From assembly GCA_018242425.1 (NCBI GenBank), contig JAFEBX010000003.1, positions 1 through 64,000 of the forward strand: a DNA stretch of 64,000 nucleotides, given 5' to 3'. The stretch comes from Pseudomonadota bacterium. GTDB lineage: Bacteria; Pseudomonadota; Gammaproteobacteria; Xanthomonadales; Xanthomonadaceae. This document shows, one piece after another, positions 58,489 through 64,000 of the stretch (its first letter is position 1; every line of letters starts with the position of its first letter). The notes beneath the pieces were generated by a model. The model saw only the letters and a list, made by a program, of their open reading frames with translations, had not been told where the DNA came from and made no database searches. Made by a program: the position numbers and the translations under genes.

Positions 58489-60216
58489 ATGAACGCAGCC
58501 CCCTCGCAGAACCTGCTCGGCATTACCGGCATCGCCCGACGTCTGGTGCTGGACGGCAGCCTTGACGCCGACGCCGCAAGGCTGGCCCAGGACGCAGCCA
58601 CCGCCGAACGCAAGCCGATCGCCAACTACCTGCTGGAGCACAGTCTGGTGGGGACGCCGGCATTGGCCGCCGCGCAATCCATGGAATTCGGTCTGCCGGT
58701 GTTCGATCCGGCGACGATGGATCCGCAGCTCGATGCGATGAAGCTCGTCTCCGCCGAGATGATCGCCAAGCATGGCGTGCTGCCGCTGTTCCGCCGCGGC
58801 ACCCGCCTCTATATCGGCATCTCCGATCCCACCCATACCCAGGGACTGGAGGAAATCCGCTTCCAGTCCGGCAGCACCGGCATCGAGACCATCCTGATCG
58901 ACGAAGCCACGCTCAAGCGCACGCTGGAAGCTTGGCAGGCGGCCGGCGAAAGCTTCAGCGCCATGATGGATGACGCCGAAGGCCTGGAAGGGCTGGAGGT
59001 GGATACCAGCGACGAAGATGGCGGCGGCGACGTTTCGGTAGGTGACGGCAGCGACGATGCCCCGATCGTCAAATTCGTCAACAAGGTGCTGCTGGATTCG
59101 GTGCGCCGTGGCGCTTCCGATATCCACTTCGAGCCCTTCGAGTCGGAATACCGCATCCGCATGCGCGTCGACGGTCTGCTGCGGATCATGACCCGGGTGC
59201 CGATCAAGATGAAGGATCGCGTCGCCGCCCGCATCAAGGTGATGGCCCAGCTCGACATTGCCGAAAAGCGCGTGCCGCAGGACGGCCGCATCAAGCTCAA
59301 TGTCAGCCGCACCAAGCAGATGGACTTCCGCGTCAGCACGCTGCCGACCCTGTTTGGCGAAAAGATCGTGCTGCGCCTCCTTGACGGCAGCGCCGCCAAG
59401 CTCGGTATCGACAAGCTCGGCTACGAGGACGACCAGCGCCAAATGTTCGAGGCCGCCATCCAGAAACCCTACGGCATGGTCCTGGTGACCGGGCCGACCG
59501 GCTCGGGCAAGACGGTGTCGCTGTATACCGCGCTGAACATCCTCAACGACGAGTCGCGCAACATCTCCACCGTCGAGGATCCGGTGGAAATCCGCGTCGG
59601 CGGCATCAACCAGGTCCAGCAGAACCAGAAGCGCGGCATGACCTTCGCCGCCGCCCTCCGCAGCTTCCTGCGCCAGGATCCGGACGTGATCATGGTCGGC
59701 GAAATCCGCGACCTCGAGACCGCGGAAATCGCGGTCAAGGCCGCCCAGACCGGCCACATGGTGCTGTCCACCCTGCACACCAACGACGCCCCGCAGACCA
59801 TCTCGCGCCTGATGAACATGGGCATCGCGCCCTACAACATCACCAGCTCGGTCACGCTGGTGATCGCGCAGCGCCTGGCCCGCCGCCTCCACGACTGCAA
59901 GCGCCCGGTCCAGCTGCCGGCGGAAGCCCTGCTGGCGGAAGGGTTCACGCAGGAAGAAGTTGACGCCGGCATCACATTGTATGAGGCTGTCGGCTGCCCG
60001 GACTGTACCGAGGGCTACAAGGGGCGTACCGGCATCTACCAGGTGATGCCGATGAACGAGGAGATCCAAGCCATCGTGCTGAAGGGCGGCAACATGCTGC
60101 AGATCGGGGAAGCCGCGCAACGCAGCGGTATCCGTGACCTGCGTCAGTCGGCGCTCATGAAGGCGAAGAACGGAATCACCAGCCTGGCCGAAATCAACCG
60201 AGTCACCAAGGACTGA
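58489..60216 (+). CDS. pilB: Type IV pilus assembly ATPase PilB
   Basis: The hexameric extension ATPase of the pilus machine, 575 residues. The N-terminal MshEN domain (~40-140) binds regulators such as c-di-GMP in homologues. The ATPase core has Walker A GPTGSGKT (~330), the Asp box and Walker B (DVIMVGEIRD), and a zinc-binding cysteine pair in CPDCTEGYKGRTGIYQ. No canonical pilin or PilA receptor lies between. It starts a rightward operon with pilC, pilD and coaE. Confidence 0.97.
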   Translation: MNAAPSQNLLGITGIARRLVLDGSLDADAARLAQDAATAERKPIANYLLEHSLVGTPALAAAQSMEFGLPVFDPATMDPQLDAMKLVSAEMIAKHGVLPLFRRGTRLYIGISDPTHTQGLEEIRFQSGSTGIETILIDEATLKRTLEAWQAAGESFSAMMDDAEGLEGLEVDTSDEDGGGDVSVGDGSDDAPIVKFVNKVLLDSVRRGASDIHFEPFESEYRIRMRVDGLLRIMTRVPIKMKDRVAARIKVMAQLDIAEKRVPQDGRIKLNVSRTKQMDFRVSTLPTLFGEKIVLRLLDGSAAKLGIDKLGYEDDQRQMFEAAIQKPYGMVLVTGPTGSGKTVSLYTALNILNDESRNISTVEDPVEIRVGGINQVQQNQKRGMTFAAALRSFLRQDPDVIMVGEIRDLETAEIAVKAAQTGHMVLSTLHTNDAPQTISRLMNMGIAPYNITSSVTLVIAQRLARRLHDCKRPVQLPAEALLAEGFTQEEVDAGITLYEAVGCPDCTEGYKGRTGIYQVMPMNEEIQAIVLKGGNMLQIGEAAQRSGIRDLRQSALMKAKNGITSLAEINRVTKD

Positions 60217-60218
60217 GC

Positions 60219-61493
60219 ATGTCTTCCTCCCCCAGGACTGCCGCCCGCAACGGGCTGTTCGCCCCGAAGGCGAAACCCGATCCCAATGCCATGAAGACCT
60301 TTGCCTGGAAGGGGAAGGACAAGCGCGGCGTGGTGATGAAAGGCGAGATCGACGCCAAGAACGAGGCGTTGGTCAAGGCTGAGCTGCGCAAGCAGGGCAT
60401 CACTCCGGATGTGGTCAAACTCAAGGCCAAGCCCCTGTTGGGCGGCGCCGGCAAGAAGATCACTCCGCGCGACATTGCCACCTTCAGCCGCATGTGGGCG
60501 ACGATGATGAAGTCCGGCGTGCCGATCGTGCAGTCGCTGGAGATCATCGGCAGCGGCCAGAAGAACCCGAAGATGGCGAACATGATCATGGCCCTGCGCG
60601 ATGACATCTCCGGCGGTTCGTCGCTCTACGAAACCCTGAGCAAGCACCCGGTCCAGTTCGACGAGTTGTATCGAAACCTGGTTCGCGCCGGCGAAAGCGC
60701 CGGTGTGCTGGAAACCGTGCTGGAGACCATCGCCAGCTACAAGGAAAACATCGAGACCATCAAGGGCAAGATCAAGAAGGCCTTGTTCTATCCCGCGATG
60801 GTGATCGCGGTGGCGATCCTGGTCAGCGGCGTGCTGCTGGTCTACGTGGTGCCGCAGTTCGAGGACATCTTCAAGAGCTTCGGCACCGACCTCCCCGCCT
60901 TCACCCAGATGATCGTGTGGGCGAGCCGGATCGTGGTCAAGATCTGGTGGCTCATCCTGATCGCGATCGCCGGCGGCATTTTCGGCTTCATCTATGTCTA
61001 CAAGCGCTCGCTCAAGCTGCAGCACTTCATCGATCGCATCTCGCTGAAGATCCCGATCATCGGCACCATCCTCAACAATTCGGCGATCGCGCGCTTCGCC
61101 CGTACCTTGGCCGTGACCTTCGCCGCCGGCGTGCCGCTGGTGGAGGCACTGGAATCCGTGGCTGGCGCCACCGGCAACATGGTCTATACCGATGCGGTGA
61201 AACGCATCCGCGATGACGTCGCGGTCGGCTACCAGGTCAATACCGCGATGAAGCAGACCAACCTGTTCCCGCACATGGTGGTGCAGATGACCGCCATCGG
61301 CGAAGAGGCCGGCGCGCTCGACACCATGATGTACAAGGTCGCCGACTTCTACGAGGAAGAGGTGAACAACTCGGTGGATGCGCTGTCCAGCCTGATCGAA
61401 CCCCTGGTGATGGTGGTGATCGGCGTCCTGGTCGGCAGCATGGTGATCGGCATGTACCTGCCCATCTTCAAGCTGGCCTCGGTGGTCGGCTGA
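60219..61493 (+). CDS. pilC: Type IV pilus inner membrane platform protein PilC
   Basis: The GspF-type platform protein that PilB acts on to assemble pilin subunits. It has 424 residues, with three hydrophobic segments (about residues 190, 235 and 395) and two cytoplasmic GspF domains, each opening with FSRMWATMMKSGVPIVQSLE or FARTLAVTFAAGVPLVEALE. Two bases separate it from pilB. Confidence 0.97.
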   Translation: MSSSPRTAARNGLFAPKAKPDPNAMKTFAWKGKDKRGVVMKGEIDAKNEALVKAELRKQGITPDVVKLKAKPLLGGAGKKITPRDIATFSRMWATMMKSGVPIVQSLEIIGSGQKNPKMANMIMALRDDISGGSSLYETLSKHPVQFDELYRNLVRAGESAGVLETVLETIASYKENIETIKGKIKKALFYPAMVIAVAILVSGVLLVYVVPQFEDIFKSFGTDLPAFTQMIVWASRIVVKIWWLILIAIAGGIFGFIYVYKRSLKLQHFIDRISLKIPIIGTILNNSAIARFARTLAVTFAAGVPLVEALESVAGATGNMVYTDAVKRIRDDVAVGYQVNTAMKQTNLFPHMVVQMTAIGEEAGALDTMMYKVADFYEEEVNNSVDALSSLIEPLVMVVIGVLVGSMVIGMYLPIFKLASVVG

Positions 61494-61496
61494 CGG

Positions 61497-62363
61497 ATGG
61501 CCTATCTCGACACCCAGCCGGCGCTCGGCTACGGCCTGATCGCCGGTCTGGGCTTGGCGACCGGCAGCTTCCTCAATGTGGTGATCCTGCGCCTGCCCAG
61601 GCGCATGGAGTGGGAATGGAAACGCGAAGCCCGCGAGGCCCTGGAGCTGCCCGAGGTCTATGAGCCGGCGCCGCCCGGCATCGCGGTGGAACCGTCGCAC
61701 TGCCCGCATTGCAAGACGCGTCTGCGCTGGTACGAGAACATCCCGCTGCTGAGCTGGATCGCATTGCGCGGTAAGTGCCGCCACTGCGGTACCCCGATCT
61801 CCCTGCAGTACCCGCTGGTGGAACTGCTGACCATGCTGTTGTCGCTGGCCTGCGTCTGGCGCTTCGGCTTCGGTTGGCAGGGTTGGGGGGCGCTGATCTT
61901 CAGCTGGTTCCTGATCGCGCTCTCCGGCATCGACGTCCGCACCCAGCTGCTGCCGGACAAGCTCACCCTGCCCCTGCTGTGGCTGGGGCTGATCGCCGCC
62001 AGCGATCATCTCTACGTGCCGGCCAAGTCGGCGATCCTCGGCGCAGCCTGGGGCTATGTCTCGCTGTGGATCGTGTGGTGGGTGTTCAAGCAGCTCACCG
62101 GCAAGAACGGCATGGGCCATGGTGACTTCAAGCTGCTGGCCGCGATCGGTGCATGGTGCGGATCGAAGGCCCTGCTCCCGACCCTGCTGATCTCCTCGGT
62201 GCTGGGCGCGGTGATCGGCGCGATCCTGCTCGCCGTGCAGGGCCGCGACAAGGCCACGCCGCTGCCGTTCGGCCAATACCTGGCGCTGGCGGGATGGATC
62301 GTCTTCATGTGGGGAGGACAGATCATCGACGCCTACATGCGCGTGACCGGATTGCGGCCCTGA
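61497..62363 (+). CDS. pilD: Prepilin peptidase/N-methyltransferase PilD
   Basis: The bifunctional membrane aspartyl protease that cleaves and methylates prepilins. It has 288 residues, with a cytoplasmic loop carrying two CxxC pairs (CPHCKTRL and CRHCGTPI), as in zinc-binding PilD. The two catalytic aspartates are in SGIDVRTQLLPD and MGHGDFKLLAA. About eight hydrophobic segments are visible. It would process both pilins in the window. Confidence 0.97.
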   Translation: MAYLDTQPALGYGLIAGLGLATGSFLNVVILRLPRRMEWEWKREAREALELPEVYEPAPPGIAVEPSHCPHCKTRLRWYENIPLLSWIALRGKCRHCGTPISLQYPLVELLTMLLSLACVWRFGFGWQGWGALIFSWFLIALSGIDVRTQLLPDKLTLPLLWLGLIAASDHLYVPAKSAILGAAWGYVSLWIVWWVFKQLTGKNGMGHGDFKLLAAIGAWCGSKALLPTLLISSVLGAVIGAILLAVQGRDKATPLPFGQYLALAGWIVFMWGGQIIDAYMRVTGLRP

Positions 62364-62367
62364 CGCC

Positions 62368-62997
62368 ATGTTCTGCGTCGGATTGACCGGTGGTATCGCT
62401 TCCGGAAAATCGGCCCTGGCGGATCGCCTACATGCGCGGGGCGCCTTCCTCGCCGACGCCGACGTCATCGCCCGCGAAATCGTCGCGCCCGGACAACCGG
62501 CCCTCGCCGAGATCGCCGCGCACTTCGGCAACGACGTGCTCCAGGCCGATGGCAGCCTCGATCGCGCCAAGGTGCGCCAGCGCGTCTTCGGCGCCCCCGC
62601 GCAACGCAAGGCACTCGAGGCGATCACCCATCCGCGTATCCGCGTCGCACTGCACGATGCCTGCATGGCCGCAGATGCGCCATATGCCGTCGCCGCGATC
62701 CCGTTGCTGGCCGAAGGTGGCGGACGCACCGCGTATCCGTGGCTCGATCGCATCGTGGTGGTCGACGTGCCGGCGGAATTGCAGCGCGCGCGCCTGCTGG
62801 CACGCGATGGCATCGACGCCGCGCTGGCAGACGGGATGATCGCGGCGCAGGCGACTCGCGCGCAGCGGCTGGCGATCGCCGATGACGTCGTCGAAAACAG
62901 CGGCACGCTGGAAGACCTTGACCGGGCAGCCGATGCGCTCGATCGGCTGTATCGGAGTCTGGCGGAAATCAGTAGTGGTAGCGCAGTTGGGCGATGA
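62368..62997 (+). CDS. coaE: Dephospho-CoA kinase
   Basis: CoaE catalyses the last step of CoA synthesis, phosphorylating dephospho-CoA. It has 209 residues. The P-loop is [11 protein letters not shown], and [15 protein letters not shown] and [10 protein letters not shown] are family landmarks. It follows pilD by four bases, an arrangement common in gammaproteobacteria. The last 29 bases (encoding the C-terminal SSGSAVGR and preceding residues) overlap the end of yoeB on the other strand. Confidence 0.96.
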   Translation: MFCVGLTGGIASGKSALADRLHARGAFLADADVIAREIVAPGQPALAEIAAHFGNDVLQADGSLDRAKVRQRVFGAPAQRKALEAITHPRIRVALHDACMAADAPYAVAAIPLLAEGGGRTAYPWLDRIVVVDVPAELQRARLLARDGIDAALADGMIAAQATRAQRLAIADDVVENSGTLEDLDRAADALDRLYRSLAEISSGSAVGR

Positions 62998-63223
62998 ACA
63001 CGGAATCATCCGTCATCCGGTACACGATCCTGTGTTCGTCATTGATCCGGCGCGACCAGTAGCCGGACAAGGCGTGCTTCAGCGGTTCCGGCTTGCCGGT
63101 ACCGGTATGCGGGGTCCTGGCGATTTCCTTGATCAGTCCGTTGATGCGCAACACGAGTTTCCTGTCGGTCTTTTGCCAATGGAGGTAGTCCTCCCAAGCC
63201 TGCTCGGAAAAGACCAATTTCAA
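62969..63223 (-). CDS. yoeB: YoeB family toxin (mRNA interferase)
   Basis: A RelE-fold RNase that cleaves mRNA on the ribosome. Starting at TTG 63223, which overlaps the yefM stop by four bases (TTGA), the protein has exactly 84 residues like E. coli YoeB. The catalytic residues E46 (GKPEPLK), R65 (NDEHRIVY) and H83 (RYHY at the C-terminus) fall on the same numbers as in E. coli. No in-frame ATG or GTG start exists nearby. It lies tail to tail with coaE. Confidence 0.94.
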   Translation of the reverse strand: MKLVFSEQAWEDYLHWQKTDRKLVLRINGLIKEIARTPHTGTGKPEPLKHALSGYWSRRINDEHRIVYRMTDDSVFIAQLRYHY

Positions 63224-63471
63224 CCCGCCAGGCTCCGCACCTTGCCTTTTCCTGATTCGAGTTCCGCAATGCTCTCGAGCAATCGCCTCATGTTCTTCGG
63301 GCTGCGCAGCAGGTAGGAGGTTTCCTCCAATGCCTTGAAGTCGTCCAGCGACATCATCACGACGGCCTGTTCGCCATTGCGGGTAATCATGATCGGCTCG
63401 TGATCCTCGCACACCCGGTTCATGGTGTCGGCGAGATTGGCACGCGCTGTGCTGTAAGTGATTGCGTCCAT
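63220..63471 (-). CDS. yefM: YefM family antitoxin
   Basis: A Phd/YefM antitoxin of 83 residues. [20 protein letters not shown] is the DNA-binding, dimerising N-terminus. [20 protein letters not shown] is the family core, followed by a toxin-binding helical tail ([19 protein letters not shown]). ATG 63471 follows the TGTACA operator region. The stop overlaps yoeB, giving the usual antitoxin-first order. Confidence 0.94.
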   Translation of the reverse strand: MDAITYSTARANLADTMNRVCEDHEPIMITRNGEQAVVMMSLDDFKALEETSYLLRSPKNMRRLLESIAELESGKGKVRSLAG

Positions 63472-63485
63472 GGGGGCTCCGCGCA

Positions 63486-63507
63486 TTTGTACATATATTT
63501 GTACAAT
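63486..63507 (-). promoter_or_regulatory. yefM-yoeB operator
   Basis: Two TGTACA palindromes (63488-63493 and 63500-63505) lie 12 bases centre to centre in an AT-rich stretch (TTTGTACATATATTTGTACA). This matches the reported E. coli YefM-YoeB operator geometry. Autoregulation by the antitoxin-toxin complex is expected. Confidence 0.85.
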
Positions 63508-63548
63508 GCCATGCACGAAGGGTCAAGCAGGGAAATCCTGTTATTCGT

Positions 63549-64000
63549 TCAGGCTTGGTCGTGACCTGCTGTCGGCCAGAATCCGCTGATCGCGGCAACG
63601 CCCTGCGCGCCATTCCCGCGCGCGATCGCAACATCATCCATGCCCAGCCCGCCCAGTGCGTACACCGGGATTGCCGGGACATGCGCGCGCATCTCGCGGA
63701 AAACCTCCCAGCCGATGCCGGCGACACCGGGATGGCTGCGCGTCTCTTTCACCGGGCCAAGGAATGCGAACGCGCACCCCAGCGTGGCCGCAGCATCGAG
63801 TTCGGCGACGGAATGACAGGATGCCGCGAGGCGCAAGCCGTTCCAGTCCTCGTCCGTCGACATCAGCTGCGATGAACGCAGGTGCAGGCCGATATCGAGT
63901 TCGCGAGCAAGCCCGGCATCACCGTTGATCCAGGCATCGACGCCCTGCTCGCGCAGCCATGCACTCGCCCGCCCGACCAACGCGCGCCATGCTTCGGGAT
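63549..64000 (-). CDS. ThiE-like domain protein, probably Nudix hydrolase/ThiE fusion, C-terminal part
   Basis: Only the C-terminal ~150 residues are in the window; the frame is open to the right edge. It is a ThiE-like (thiamine phosphate synthase-type) TIM-barrel fragment: [38 protein letters not shown] and [19 protein letters not shown]. This arrangement is the second half of Nudix/ThiE-like fusion proteins (MutT-like) of gammaproteobacteria. The Nudix box would lie beyond base 64000 and cannot be confirmed here. Confidence 0.8.
   Translation of the reverse strand, partial: PEAWRALVGRASAWLREQGVDAWINGDAGLARELDIGLHLRSSQLMSTDEDWNGLRLAASCHSVAELDAAATLGCAFAFLGPVKETRSHPGVAGIGWEVFREMRAHVPAIPVYALGGLGMDDVAIARGNGAQGVAAISGFWPTAGHDQA

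Overview
The window is chromosomal DNA of a high-GC gammaproteobacterium. Gene content and order point to the Xanthomonadales (Lysobacter/Luteimonas/Thermomonas/Xanthomonas relatives). The pointers are tRNA-Lys, queC, queE, cpoB, pal, tolBARQ, ybgC, ruvB, kup, ruvA, ruvC and yebC in one run, a pilS-pilR-pilA-pilB-pilC-pilD-coaE type IV pilus locus, and two TonB-dependent receptors. Genus is not resolved from the sequence. I see no transposase, integrase, CRISPR array or rRNA gene.

Layout. 1-968: the start of an exported DUF11-type repeat protein that runs off the left edge, an intergenic stretch, and tRNA-Lys(TTT). 1011-13629 (minus): queuosine precursor genes, the Tol-Pal envelope system and ruvCAB, with two tandem Kup potassium transporters between ruvA and ruvB. 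13652-18265 (minus): yebC, a small lipase-like hydrolase, a DUF3016 lipoprotein, a GNAT acetyltransferase, aspS and a FmdB zinc ribbon. 18372-21594 (plus): a DUF3011 secreted protein, a SIMPL protein, a Pr6Pr-like membrane protein and an acyltransferase-3. 21610-28886 (minus): an ABC-F ATPase, an M28 peptidase, an esterase, and btuB behind a clear cobalamin riboswitch. 29260-34894 (plus): a prolyl-4-hydroxylase-like/ParB-like/SulP operon, then a TonB-dependent receptor with its own promoter and terminator. 35007-37868: a paired palindromic repeat and clpB. 38009-47732: an M20 peptidase, a YidB-like protein, the overlapping rluD-pgeF-DUF4166-DCC operon, bamD, nadE and sucCD.

47897-62997 is the type IV pilus region: the PilS/PilR two-component system, two short major-pilin genes each with a textbook sigma-54 (-24/-12) promoter, and pilB, pilC, pilD, coaE. 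Between the pilins and pilB lies an accessory block. It has a GT-C-like membrane protein with a TMTC/PMT-style architecture next to the pilins and, on the opposite strand, a five-gene overlapping operon: polyprenyl-phosphate-type GT2, methyltransferase, GT4, LPG-synthase-type membrane protein, methyltransferase. I infer a pilin or surface glycosylation module. It is the best candidate here for a poorly described system.

The right end has a YefM-YoeB toxin-antitoxin pair with the TGTACA double operator, overlapping the end of coaE tail to tail, and the ThiE-like C-terminal half of what is probably a Nudix/ThiE fusion, cut by the window edge.
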